DNA from: JASMHC01 sp964453855
GTDB taxonomy: Bacteria > Pseudomonadota > Alphaproteobacteria > Rhodobacterales > Rhodobacteraceae
Direction: 5' to 3'
Length of the DNA: 31,022 nt
Assembly: GCA_964453855.1 (NCBI GenBank)
Contig: CAYVRN010000035.1
Coordinates: 1-31,022, forward strand
The first letter of the stretch is position 1. Each line of letters begins with the position of its first letter. Under the pieces are notes generated by a model. That model saw nothing but the letters and a program-made list of their open reading frames with translations. It was not told where the DNA came from and did no database searches. This document shows positions 13,521-21,623 of this stretch, piece by piece. A program made the translations under genes and the position numbers.

Positions 13521-14078
13521 ATGGCGACCAAAGCAACCGAGGCCACTGGCCACGCAGCTGACGCTGCCCACGCTGCCGAAGCATCGGCGCCGGGTATGCC
13601 GCAGCTGGACTTCTCGACCTGGGGCAACCAGATTTTCTGGCTTATCATCACCCTTGTCGTGATTTATCTTGTCCTGTCGCGTATTGCGCTGCCGCGCATC
13701 GCGTCTGTTCTGGCAGATCGCCAGGGGGCAATTACGAATGACATCGCCGCCGCAGAAGAGCTGAAGAAAAAAGCTGCAGAAGCGGAAGAGGCATACAATC
13801 AGGCCTTGGCCGACGCGCGCGCGGAAGCACAGCGTATCATCGCCGAGACCAAAGCTGCTATGGCGGAAGAGCTTGCAGAAGCTACCCGTCAGGCTGACGA
13901 AGACATTGCGGCCAAAACCGCCGAGTCGGAAAAGGCAATCGCCGAAATCCGCGCCGGTGCCATGGACGCGGTCAAAGTTGTTGCCGCTGACGCAGCTGCT
14001 GAACTGGTTGCCGCACTGGGTGGCTCGGCCGATGCCGATGCTGTCAGCGCAGCCGTAAACGCTCAGATGAAAGGGTAA
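13521..14078 (+). CDS. atpF': F0F1 ATP synthase subunit b'
   Basis: A 185-residue peripheral-stalk subunit: an Ala/His-rich N-terminus, one transmembrane helix (about residues 35-55, GNQIFWLIITLVVIYLVLS), then a long charged coiled coil (EELKKKAAEAEEAYNQAL; AEAQRIIAETKAAMAEEL). The second, diverged b copy is typical of alphaproteobacteria and photosynthetic bacteria, where b and b' pair in the stator. GGAGG precedes the ATG. It is followed four bases later by atpF. Confidence 0.95.
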   Translation: MATKATEATGHAADAAHAAEASAPGMPQLDFSTWGNQIFWLIITLVVIYLVLSRIALPRIASVLADRQGAITNDIAAAEELKKKAAEAEEAYNQALADARAEAQRIIAETKAAMAEELAEATRQADEDIAAKTAESEKAIAEIRAGAMDAVKVVAADAAAELVAALGGSADADAVSAAVNAQMKG

Positions 14079-14082
14079 GATC

Positions 14083-14643
14083 ATGCGCAAATCTCTTGCT
14101 ACTCTACTTGCCCTGACCGTCGCTTCTCCTGCATTTGCGGCAAGCGGACCGTTCTTCTCGCTGAGCAACACTAACTTCATCGTTTCGATGGCGTTCATTG
14201 TCTTCATCCTGGTCCTGATCAAATTCAAGGTCCCAGGTATGATTGGCGGAATGCTGGACAAGCGCGCCGAAGGCATCCAGTCCGAGCTTGATGAAGCCCG
14301 CGCTCTGCGTGAAGAGGCCCAGACCATTCTGGCATCTTACGAGCGTAAGCAGAAAGAAGTTCAGGAACAGGCCGACCGTATCGTCGAGCACGCCAAAGAA
14401 GAAGCCAAGCTGGCTGCGGAAGCGGCTCAGGAAGATCTGAAAAAGTCGATCGCACGCCGTTTGCAGGCCGCACAAGATCAGATTGCTTCTGCTGAAGCTT
14501 CGGCCGTGAAAGAAGTTCGCGACATGGCAGTTGATGTTTCTGTCAAAGCAGCGCGCGAGATTGTGGCCGCTCAGATGACCGCTGCTCAGGGCAACGCCCT
14601 AATCGAAAGCGCGATCAAAGACGTGGAAGCCAAGCTTCACTAA
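14083..14643 (+). CDS. atpF: F0F1 ATP synthase subunit b
   Basis: A 186-residue stator subunit. It begins with a signal-like hydrophobic stretch MRKSLATLLALTVASPAFAA, followed by a second membrane helix (NFIVSMAFIVFILVLIKFKV) and the coiled-coil stalk (LDEARALREEAQTILASYER and AAQDQIASAEASAVKEVRDM). A leader-like N-terminus of this type is common in Rhodobacterales b subunits. It is the last gene of the F0 operon; F1 genes are elsewhere, as usual in this group. It is followed by a bidirectional terminator. Confidence 0.95.
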   Translation: MRKSLATLLALTVASPAFAASGPFFSLSNTNFIVSMAFIVFILVLIKFKVPGMIGGMLDKRAEGIQSELDEARALREEAQTILASYERKQKEVQEQADRIVEHAKEEAKLAAEAAQEDLKKSIARRLQAAQDQIASAEASAVKEVRDMAVDVSVKAAREIVAAQMTAAQGNALIESAIKDVEAKLH

Positions 14644-14668
14644 TCCGCTACAAGGATTACGAAAGACA

Positions 14669-14697
14669 GAAAACCCGGGCCAATGCCCGGGTTTTTC
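14669..14697. terminator. bidirectional terminator between atpF and the GntR gene
   Basis: The stem AAACCCGGGC / GCCCGGGTTT with loop CAAT is followed by TTTTC on the plus strand and by TTTTC on the minus strand. It serves the convergent atp operon and GntR gene; the GntR stop codon lies within its right flank. Confidence 0.9.
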
Positions 14698-15460
14698 ATT
14701 TGGCCTGTTGCTGTAGGCGCAGCTTGGCAATCTCTTCGTATTTCTCGGTCTCTTTATGTTTGCGAAGGGCGTCTTCGACAAATCCAAGATGCGCTTCGAC
14801 GGCCTTGCGTGCTTCAGTGGGATTGCGCGCTTGCAGGGCATCGTTGATGGCGCGGTGTTGATCCAGAAGCGTCACGCGGGTGGTCCGCTGTTTGAACATG
14901 ATCTGTCGATTGTAGAACACGCCTTCGCGCAGAAGTTGGAACATCGACCGCATCATATGCAGCATGACGACGTTGTGACTGGCGTCGATAATCGCCAAAT
15001 GGAATTCGGCGTCTAGCATGGCTTCGTCGGTCGGATCTCGCTTTTCATGCGCCGTGACCATTTTGTCGAAAATTTTCTGTATCACTTGCAGATCAAGGTC
15101 TGTGGCGTATTTCGCGGCCCGTTCGGCGGCCAAACCTTCAAGATCGCGTCGGAAAGCCACGTAATCAAACACCGCTTCATCATGGGTGGCAAAAAGATGC
15201 GTCATGGCCGGAGAAAAGGCGGAACCCAAAACGTCAGCGACATACACGCCTGAATTGGCTTTGCTCACAAGAAGGTCACGCGATTGCAATTCCGCAATGG
15301 CATCCCGCAACGAGGGACGGGACACGCCCAATCGCTCGGACAATTCGCGTTCGGATGGCAGTCGCTCGCCCGGGCGCAGAATGCCCCGCAGGATCAATAG
15401 TTCGATCTGTTTGACGACGGAGGTCGAGATTTTCTCGGACTGTATTCTTTGAAAGGGCAT
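14696..15460 (-). CDS. FadR/GntR-family transcriptional regulator (FCD domain)
   Basis: A 254-residue protein. The N-terminal winged helix shows LILRGILRPGERLPSERELS, ERLGVSRPSLRDAIAELQSR and LLVSKANSGVYV. The C-terminal all-helical FCD domain has DAEFHLAIIDASHN and QHRAINDALQARNPTEARKA, with the Asp and His residues that usually bind a metal and a small carboxylate (lactate, glycolate, pyruvate and similar). Close in style to PdhR/LldR/GlcC. A terminator cuts it off from the membrane-protein gene upstream on the same strand, so it has its own promoter. The ligand cannot be told from sequence. Confidence 0.92.
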   Translation of the reverse strand: MPFQRIQSEKISTSVVKQIELLILRGILRPGERLPSERELSERLGVSRPSLRDAIAELQSRDLLVSKANSGVYVADVLGSAFSPAMTHLFATHDEAVFDYVAFRRDLEGLAAERAAKYATDLDLQVIQKIFDKMVTAHEKRDPTDEAMLDAEFHLAIIDASHNVVMLHMMRSMFQLLREGVFYNRQIMFKQRTTRVTLLDQHRAINDALQARNPTEARKAVEAHLGFVEDALRKHKETEKYEEIAKLRLQQQAK

Positions 15461-15511
15461 GTGTTCACTCGTACATATTGGTTAGAACATATGACCAGTT
15501 CGATAGGGCTG

Positions 15512-15547
15512 CAATGAAAATGAAACGGGCGGCCCACGGGCCGCCCG
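15512..15547 (-). terminator. terminator after the polytopic membrane protein gene
   Basis: A near-perfect 10-bp dyad CGGGCGGCCC / GGGCCGCCCG with almost no loop, followed on the minus strand by TTTCATTTTCATT. It lies 23 bases after the stop of the 15570-16784 gene and isolates it from the GntR gene. Confidence 0.88.
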
Positions 15548-15569
15548 ACAACCTGTCGTGCAAGTTCTG

Positions 15570-16784
15570 TTATTCTGCTGGGACAGCAGCCGCAATCTGA
15601 CGACGGCGGAAGTGCTGTCCGTTCAGGCGGAAGACCAGTGCTATCATCATGAATTGCGCAATCAGCGGTAGCGCGAGAAGTGCCCAGTAAACCACCGAGA
15701 ACTTGGCGACGATACCGATGGCAAGAAGACCTTTGTGTACAAAGAAGAAGCTAAGCACGTTGAACGCAACGCCGGGGCAGACTAATGCATAAGAAGCTGG
15801 CGACGTCTGGTTGCCAAAGATGTAGTCCTTGAAATATCCCTGTCGGTTTAGGATTAGCATGCCCAGCATCAGGAAGATGATTTCCACGGTCAAAAGCTTG
15901 GCAAGGAAGCTGAGCGTTTCCACAGGGGCCGCGTGGCTGTCAAAGGTGGTGTGCATGCCGTGGCTTTGACGCAGGAACAGGATGCCCAGAACTGTCATGA
16001 TTGGGACAACAACCATCAGGGTTGGTGCTGCCTCTTCAGCGGTTCCATAGTGTAGCATCGAGTTGAATGCGGTGATGGCTGCGACTGTGGTGTAAATCAC
16101 AGATGCGATCCCGAAAAACGTCGAGAAGATCAACGAGGCGCCTACGATAACTGGCGATCCGCTCATGGCGGCAGGAGCGGCAAAGCCCACTCCGATCATG
16201 GCCAAGGCAAAGGCCGGTAGCAATTGCGCAAAGCTGTTGTGAGCCGTTACGTCGAACAATCCACCTTTGGTCAGCACGCGGCCCAAGAAATCACCGATTG
16301 TGGTAAAGGCCATCACGCCGATCAAGAAAAACGCAATCATCGCAATCGGGAATAGAGTTTCGCGGATGCCCCATAGACCGGGAACAAAGACCAACCCGAC
16401 GATGAACAAGACATTCACACTCATGGCAAGGGCCAAGGGGCGGGCAAGCAAGGTGGTTTCGGCGTTTGAATTTCTTAGCTTTTCATAGGCTTCTGTTTTC
16501 GAAAAAGCCGAATAGGCCGACAGGTTCCACACAAGGGCTTTGATATTCATAATGGCGAACACAGCAATGCCGATCAAGGCGATGGCTATTGCTGCCTGTA
16601 GCGCAGTTGACCCATTGGAAAAGGCTGTCATGACATCTTCATAGATCGGTACAGGGCGTCCTTTGTGAGAGACCCAGAACATCAAATACATGAAGAAGGT
16701 GATCGTTAACCCTCCGGCACCGACCGACCCCAAAAAGTAAAGCGGGGAATATTTGTCGGCAGGTTTTGACATGTGCTCGGACAT
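15570..16784 (-). CDS. polytopic membrane protein, about ten helices (possibly TsoY-type)
   Basis: A 404-residue protein beginning with SPLYFLGSVGAGGLTITFFM and containing about ten hydrophobic helices, for example LALAMSVNVLFIVGLVFVPG and LLPAFALAMIGVGFAAPAAM. A single conserved-looking Cys sits in SYALVCPGVAFNVLSFFFVH. The pattern recalls the TsoY (seleno)protein family and, more loosely, TehA/SLAC1-type channels; I am recalling this from memory and hold it at low confidence. If TsoY is right, the Cys may take the place of a selenocysteine. GGAG lies 8 bases before the ATG. The promoter carries three TGGAAT half-sites, suggesting specific regulation. It ends at a strong terminator. Confidence 0.85.
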   Translation of the reverse strand: MSEHMSKPADKYSPLYFLGSVGAGGLTITFFMYLMFWVSHKGRPVPIYEDVMTAFSNGSTALQAAIAIALIGIAVFAIMNIKALVWNLSAYSAFSKTEAYEKLRNSNAETTLLARPLALAMSVNVLFIVGLVFVPGLWGIRETLFPIAMIAFFLIGVMAFTTIGDFLGRVLTKGGLFDVTAHNSFAQLLPAFALAMIGVGFAAPAAMSGSPVIVGASLIFSTFFGIASVIYTTVAAITAFNSMLHYGTAEEAAPTLMVVVPIMTVLGILFLRQSHGMHTTFDSHAAPVETLSFLAKLLTVEIIFLMLGMLILNRQGYFKDYIFGNQTSPASYALVCPGVAFNVLSFFFVHKGLLAIGIVAKFSVVYWALLALPLIAQFMMIALVFRLNGQHFRRRQIAAAVPAE

Positions 16785-16812
16785 AGTGTTGCTCCATTAT
16801 ATATTCTATAAG

Positions 16813-16845
16813 TGGAATGTATAAATATTCCAATAATGGAATGTA
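16813..16845 (-). promoter_or_regulatory. triple TGGAAT half-site array ahead of the membrane protein gene
   Basis: TGGAAT occurs at 16813-16818, as its complement ATTCCA at 16827-16832, and again at 16837-16842. This gives two overlapping dyads (TGGAAT-8-ATTCCA and ATTCCA-ATAA-TGGAAT) and a 9-bp direct repeat TGGAATGTA 24 bases apart. It lies 29-61 bases upstream of the ATG at 16784, in AT-rich promoter sequence. Confidence 0.55.
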
Positions 16846-16907
16846 AAGAGGGTGCTTATGTATGAATTGTCGCATGTGTAACTAGCCAGTAACACATTGA
16901 TTGGAGA

Positions 16908-17297
16908 TTATAATCCAGCCTTTCGAAGCTGATCTGAAAGATGCAGCCACGGTAAAGCCTCGTCAAAATGCCAGTGAACCGTTGGTTCAACCGAGGTAGG
17001 ATCATCCAGTAAAGCAGCGTAGAAATGCGTTTCCCCGGGAACCTCTTGAGACCGGTAGAACAACGGGCTTCCACAGTCGCGGCAGAAGCCTCTTTCAACT
17101 TTGGGAGAAGATGGAAAGATAGCGGGTGTGCCTAACGAGAACTGCCAGTGACCGTCCGGATGGCCGATAAACGTAGTGATCGGGCTGACCGTGGCACGGC
17201 GGCAACTGTCACAATGGCAATGGCCGACCCAGTTGTGTGGTCCTTCAAGGGTGAACCGGCAACCACCACATAAGCAGTGGCCAGTCACTTTGGTCAC
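16908..17297 (-). CDS. GFA/CENP-V family zinc-binding protein
   Basis: A 129-residue protein with the GFA fold signature: GHCLCGGCRF (Cys8, Cys10, Cys13), GHCHCDSCRRA (Cys27, Cys29, Cys32) and GFCRDCGSPLFYR (Cys72, Cys75), seven to eight cysteines binding two zinc ions. The family is named after glutathione-dependent formaldehyde-activating enzyme, but most members, including this one, have no proven reaction. The GTG start overlaps the TGA of the upstream GNAT gene by four bases (GTGA), so the two are co-translated. Confidence 0.9.
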   Translation of the reverse strand: MTKVTGHCLCGGCRFTLEGPHNWVGHCHCDSCRRATVSPITTFIGHPDGHWQFSLGTPAIFPSSPKVERGFCRDCGSPLFYRSQEVPGETHFYAALLDDPTSVEPTVHWHFDEALPWLHLSDQLRKAGL

Positions 17298-17746
17298 AGC
17301 TTTTTCTCGAGAAAAACCGAAGACCCGTCGTCTTCATAGTCGCCAAACGGACCGCGATCATAAAAGTCGAAGCGCGAGTAAAGACGCATGGCCTCGTGCA
17401 ATAGATCACCGGTTTCAAGGCGTAGATAGGGTAGGTTTAATTTGCGTGCCTCTTGAACGATCCGATCAAGAACCGCGTCTGCAACGCCCTGCCCACGGAA
17501 GTCGGATCTGGTGAACATGGATTTGACTTCTCCATAGTCGCCATTGGCAACCAATGCACCCGTTCCTGCCGCAAGACCGTCTACTCGGCCCACAAATAGC
17601 TGTATGTTGTCTTTGCAAAGTTCGTCGATCGAAAGAAAGTGATTTTGATCGGGCGAAAACATTGCCTGCATAAAGATGTGGCTTTCTCGCAAAATGCCAG
17701 AAGCTTCTTCGCTTTTGGGATCTTCTTGTTCGACCGTAACGGACAT
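17294..17746 (-). CDS. GNAT-family N-acetyltransferase
   Basis: A 150-residue protein of the PanZ/YjdJ-like small GNAT type: QLFVGRVDGLAAGTGALVAN strands, the GEVKSMFTRSDFRGQGVADA cofactor motif with the R-G-Q-G-V pyrophosphate loop, LDRIVQEARKLNLPYLRLET, and the closing AMRLYSRFDFYDRGPFGDY. It is a different branch from the array at 3552-5914. It forms a two-gene operon with the GFA protein and diverges from smc. Substrate unknown. Confidence 0.9.
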   Translation of the reverse strand: MSVTVEQEDPKSEEASGILRESHIFMQAMFSPDQNHFLSIDELCKDNIQLFVGRVDGLAAGTGALVANGDYGEVKSMFTRSDFRGQGVADAVLDRIVQEARKLNLPYLRLETGDLLHEAMRLYSRFDFYDRGPFGDYEDDGSSVFLEKKL

Positions 17747-17841
17747 AAACGTTCCTTATTCTCGAGTATTGATTTGGAACGATTTTTTCAAATTGGTCAA
17801 GTGCTGTTTGCAAGCGCGGCATTGCGAAAAATTCAATATCT

Positions 17842-17850
17842 TGTGGATAA
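17842..17850 (-). promoter_or_regulatory. perfect DnaA-box sequence upstream of smc
   Basis: The plus strand reads TGTGGATAA, which is the E. coli R1/R4-type DnaA box TTATCCACA on the minus strand. It is 97 bases before the preferred smc start and 96 bases upstream of the divergent GNAT start. Single occurrence, so an origin is not implied. Confidence 0.45.
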
Positions 17851-17946
17851 CTTCCATCATTTCCCCATATGCGGGGTCACCAAGGTTGACAGAAGGTGGA
17901 TTTCTCCGACACCATCCGGGATGACCTGAATCGGCTGAGGTATCGC

Positions 17947-20900
17947 TTGCGTTTTAACAAGCTTAAACTTTCCGGCTTCAAAAGCTTCGTAGACCCGACA
18001 GAACTTCTGATCTCTGACGGGCTGACAGGCGTGGTCGGTCCTAACGGATGCGGCAAGTCAAATCTGTTGGAAGCATTGCGTTGGGTGATGGGTGAAAACC
18101 GGCCCACGGCTATGCGCGGCGGAGGCATGGAAGATGTCATCTTTGCTGGTGCCTCGACCCGCTCGGCGCGCAACTTTGCCGAGGTCGTGCTGACGCTTGA
18201 TAACTCGGAACGGCTGGCGCCGTCGGGGTTTAACGACAGTGATGTGCTGGAAGTGGTTCGCCGGATTACCCGCGATGTGGGCAGTGCTTATAAGACCAAC
18301 GGCAAGGATGTTCGCGCCCGTGATGTGCAGATGTTGTTTGCCGATGCCTCGACCGGTGCGCATTCGCCTGCGCTGGTGCGGCAGGGGCAGATTTCAGAGT
18401 TGATCAACGCCAAGCCCAAAAGCCGCCGCCGCGTGTTGGAAGAGGCGGCAGGTATTTCCGGCCTCTATCAGCGTCGGCACGAGGCCGAGTTGAAGCTGAA
18501 GGGGGCCGAGACCAACTTGGCTCGTGTAGACGATGTGATCGAGCAGCTTGCCAATCAGTTGGGGCAGTTGGCACGCCAAGCGCGTCAGGCGCAAAGATAT
18601 CGTGCTATCGGCGACGAATTGCGCCGCGCAGAGGGCGTGTTGCTGTTCCGCCGTTGGAAAGAGGCGGATGAGGCGCGCTTGGCTGCAGAAGAGCAGTTCC
18701 GCGAGCGGATGACCGCCGCCTCGCAAGCCGAAAGCGCGGCACGGGCTGCGACCAAGGATCGGCAAAAGGCCGAAGATGCCTTGCCGCCCCTGCGCGAGGA
18801 AGAAGCGATTGCTGCTGCGGTCTTGCAGCGGCTGCAGGTTCAGAAAGATACGTTGAACGATCAGGAATCACAGGCGGTTCAACGGATTGAACAACTGCGT
18901 AATCGAATAGCCCAGTTGGTCAAGGATATCGAACGCGAGACGGGCTTGAATCGCGATGCAGGTGAAACCATTGAGCGGCTTGAATGGGAAGCGCGCGAGA
19001 TCGCCAAAGCCGCCGAGGGTCACGGGGACCGTCTGACAGCAGCGTCTGAAGCTGCGCACGAGGCGGCGGCCGTTCTGCAGGAACGCGAGCAGGATTTATC
19101 CACTCTGACCGAAGACGTGGCCCGCCTGTCGGCGCGGCATCATGCAGCGCAACGTTTGCGTGATGATAGCAAGAAAACGCTTGAGAAAAGCAATCTTGAG
19201 GCTGGACGTGCGCAGGACGCCGTGACCGCAGCCAAGGCGGCTTTGGCCAAGGCTGAACAGGATTTTGCGTCGGCACAACAAGCCGAGAAGCAGGCCGCAG
19301 AAACAGCTGAAAAGGCCGACGAAAAGCTAACCCAGACCGAAGCAGCGCGCGCCGACACGCAATCGCGCGAGGTTGAGGCGCGGGCGGAACGCTCGGAAGC
19401 TGAGGGCGAAGTAAATGCCTTGTCTGCTGAAACAACTGCTTTGGCGCGTTTGGTTCAGCGCGATACTGCAGAAGGCGGCCAAGTGCTGGATCGTTTGCAG
19501 GTTCAGCAGGGGTTCGAAAAAGCTTTGGGCGCGGCCCTCGCGGATGATCTGCGCGCGCCCGAAGTCGAAGATGACGGACCGTCCGGCTGGGTGGCTTTGC
19601 CGGGGTATGACAGCGATCAGCCCTTGCCGCCCGGTGTGACATCATTGGTGCATCATGTTTCGGTGCCGGATGTACTGGTACGGCGGATGTCTCAGATCGG
19701 GTTGGTTGACGCCGACGAAGGCGCGGCCTTGCAGCATTTGCTGAAACCCGGTCAACGCTTGGTCAGCCCCGAGGGCGATCTGTGGCGGTGGGATGGCTAT
19801 CGCGCCTGGGCCGAAGATGCGCCCTCGGCGGCGGCGCTGCGTTTGCAGCAGTTGAACCGTCTGGAAGAGTTGAAGCAGGAATTGACCCGCGCCAATGCCC
19901 GCGCCGACGGTGCAAGACAGGCGCATGAGGTGCTTAGCGAACGTCTGGCTGAATTGACCCGCGAAGATCAGGAAGCCCGTAGCGACCGGCGCAAAGCGGA
20001 TCAGTTGATGGCAGATGCCGCGCGGGCCTTGAGCCGTGCCGAGGCGGATCGCAACTTGGCCGAAGGAAAGCTGGAAAGCCTTGACCTGGCGGTGAAGCGT
20101 CACGAGGAAGCGGCCTTTGAAGCCAAGGCAACCTTGAATGAGGCGCAGAAGTCGCTTGATGATCTAGAAGACCTGGACGAAGCGCGCGGACGTGTGGAAG
20201 ATATCAAAATGACCGTCGAAGCGGCGCGTATTGCGATGATGAGCCGCCGTTCAGCGCATGACGAATTGCGTCGTGAAGGCGAAGCAAGAACCAAACGCCA
20301 ACAGGAAATCACCAAAGAGGTCAGCGGCTGGCGGCATCGTTTGGAAACCGCCAAGACCCGCAACGCCGAGTTGCTTGAGCGCAAGGAAACCTCGGAAGCC
20401 GAGTTGAAAGAAGCTGTTCTGGCACCCGATGAGATTGCCGCAAAGCGAGACGAGTTGAGCGGAGCGATTACGCAGGCCGAGGCTCGGAAAGGGCAAGCGT
20501 CAGACACGCTGGCAGGGGCCGAACGGGCTTTGAATGCGGCCAAGGAAGCTGAACGCACTGCCGAACGCTCTGCTTCGGAAGCCAGAGAAGCCCGCGCCCG
20601 CGCCGAAGCACGTTCGGATGCCGCTAAGGAAACGGTGGCCTATGCAGCAGAACGGATCGAAGAAGATCAGGAGGTGACGCCCGCACAGTTGTTAGAGCGT
20701 CTGGGGGGTGATCCTGATGATATGCCGCCAGCCGAGGCGGTTGAGGCCGATGTGAACCGCTTGCGCCGCCAGCGCGATGCCTTGGGGGCCGTGAACTTGC
20801 GCGCCGAAGAAGATGCAAAAGAGGTTCAGGAAGAACATGACACGCTGGTGTCTGAAAAGACCGACCTTGAGGACGCCATTCGTGAACTGCGGCGTGGTAT

Positions 20901-21402
20901 ATCCAACCTGAACTCGGAAGGGCGCGAACGTCTTTTAACGGCGTTCGAACAGGTGAACATCAACTTTGCGATGCTCTTTAAGCATCTGTTCGGCGGGGGC
21001 GAGGCCAATCTGGTTCTGGTCGAAAGCGATGACCCGCTGGAAGCAGGTCTTGAGATCATGTGCCAGCCACCGGGTAAGAAGCTATCGACGCTTTCACTGC
21101 TGTCAGGCGGGGAGCAGACGCTGACCGCATTGGCGCTGATCTTCGCGGTTTTCTTGGCCAATCCCGCGCCGATCTGTGTTCTGGACGAGGTCGATGCGCC
21201 TTTGGATGACGCCAACGTGACCCGCTTCTGCGATCTGCTGGACGAAATGGTGCGCCGCACGGACACGCGGTTCTTGATTATCACGCACCACGCGGTGACC
21301 ATGGCGCGGATGGATAGACTGTTCGGCGTCACGATGCAGGAACAGGGCGTCAGCCAACTGGTATCGGTTGACTTGAAAAAGGCCGAGCAGTTGGTTGCGT
21401 GA
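17947..21402 (+). CDS. smc: chromosome segregation protein SMC
   Basis: About 1151 residues, close to the Caulobacter-type SMC length. The ATPase head halves lie at the ends: Walker A GPNGCGKSN at about residues 31-39 and QGQISELINAKP nearby at the N-terminus; the C-terminal signature LSGGEQTLTALALIF near residue 1051 and Walker B ICVLDEVDAPLDDANV near 1075. Two long Ala/Glu/Arg-rich coiled coils flank a hinge region (about 500-640, around SGWVALPGYDSDQ). SMC with ScpAB compacts and resolves chromosomes. I chose the TTG at 17947 (LRFNKLKLSGFKSF) because GAGG lies 6 bases upstream and family members start there; a GTG at 17896 would add 17 residues. Confidence 0.96.
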   Translation: MRFNKLKLSGFKSFVDPTELLISDGLTGVVGPNGCGKSNLLEALRWVMGENRPTAMRGGGMEDVIFAGASTRSARNFAEVVLTLDNSERLAPSGFNDSDVLEVVRRITRDVGSAYKTNGKDVRARDVQMLFADASTGAHSPALVRQGQISELINAKPKSRRRVLEEAAGISGLYQRRHEAELKLKGAETNLARVDDVIEQLANQLGQLARQARQAQRYRAIGDELRRAEGVLLFRRWKEADEARLAAEEQFRERMTAASQAESAARAATKDRQKAEDALPPLREEEAIAAAVLQRLQVQKDTLNDQESQAVQRIEQLRNRIAQLVKDIERETGLNRDAGETIERLEWEAREIAKAAEGHGDRLTAASEAAHEAAAVLQEREQDLSTLTEDVARLSARHHAAQRLRDDSKKTLEKSNLEAGRAQDAVTAAKAALAKAEQDFASAQQAEKQAAETAEKADEKLTQTEAARADTQSREVEARAERSEAEGEVNALSAETTALARLVQRDTAEGGQVLDRLQVQQGFEKALGAALADDLRAPEVEDDGPSGWVALPGYDSDQPLPPGVTSLVHHVSVPDVLVRRMSQIGLVDADEGAALQHLLKPGQRLVSPEGDLWRWDGYRAWAEDAPSAAALRLQQLNRLEELKQELTRANARADGARQAHEVLSERLAELTREDQEARSDRRKADQLMADAARALSRAEADRNLAEGKLESLDLAVKRHEEAAFEAKATLNEAQKSLDDLEDLDEARGRVEDIKMTVEAARIAMMSRRSAHDELRREGEARTKRQQEITKEVSGWRHRLETAKTRNAELLERKETSEAELKEAVLAPDEIAAKRDELSGAITQAEARKGQASDTLAGAERALNAAKEAERTAERSASEAREARARAEARSDAAKETVAYAAERIEEDQEVTPAQLLERLGGDPDDMPPAEAVEADVNRLRRQRDALGAVNLRAEEDAKEVQEEHDTLVSEKTDLEDAIRELRRGISNLNSEGRERLLTAFEQVNINFAMLFKHLFGGGEANLVLVESDDPLEAGLEIMCQPPGKKLSTLSLLSGGEQTLTALALIFAVFLANPAPICVLDEVDAPLDDANVTRFCDLLDEMVRRTDTRFLIITHHAVTMARMDRLFGVTMQEQGVSQLVSVDLKKAEQLVA

Positions 21403-21507
21403 TCGCCACCCGTTAAGAGTTTCGATAAATTTTCACGATAGGCAGCCTGTGCCGCAAACCGTTGCGGTGCAAGGAGGTGAGGCTATGTAAATCAGAATGA
21501 TTACTGG

Positions 21508-21576
21508 ATGTGGATGGTGTTTATTAGCGCTGCGGCGCTGATCGTATCCATTCTCCAGCTATTTTTCGGGGGATGA
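21508..21576 (+). CDS. candidate micro-ORF: 22-residue hydrophobic peptide, possibly frameshifted at its start
   Basis: ATG at 21508 gives MWMVFISAAALIV followed by SILQLFFGG and a TGA, a single membrane helix. The same frame is open upstream to 21481 and reads NQNDY before MWM, but has no start codon there. The strong ribosome site AAGGAGGTGA is instead spaced for the ATG at 21485, which is directly followed by TAA in another frame. Removing two bases after that ATG would give a 29-residue protein starting MNQNDYW. So this is either a frameshifted small membrane protein gene, a sequencing error, or a start-stop leader. Coding status is unproven. Confidence 0.4.
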   Translation: MWMVFISAAALIVSILQLFFGG

Positions 21577-21580
21577 CCCC

Positions 21581-21623
21581 GTGAATAGAAAAGGCCCCGC
21601 AGAGCCAGGAACTCTGCGGGGCC
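21581..21623 (-). terminator. terminator downstream of the lytic transglycosylase gene
   Basis: A perfect 12-bp stem GGCCCCGCAGAG / CTCTGCGGGGCC with a 7-nt loop. On the minus strand it is followed by TTTTCTATT, about 80 bases after the transglycosylase stop. The plus-strand tail is GGTTTC, so it is a weaker terminator for smc-direction transcripts. Confidence 0.78.

Noticed and set aside
17842..17850. replication origin at the DnaA box
   Set aside because: There is only one exact box, no AT-rich unwinding region with iterated sites, and no dnaA, parAB or hemE neighbours.
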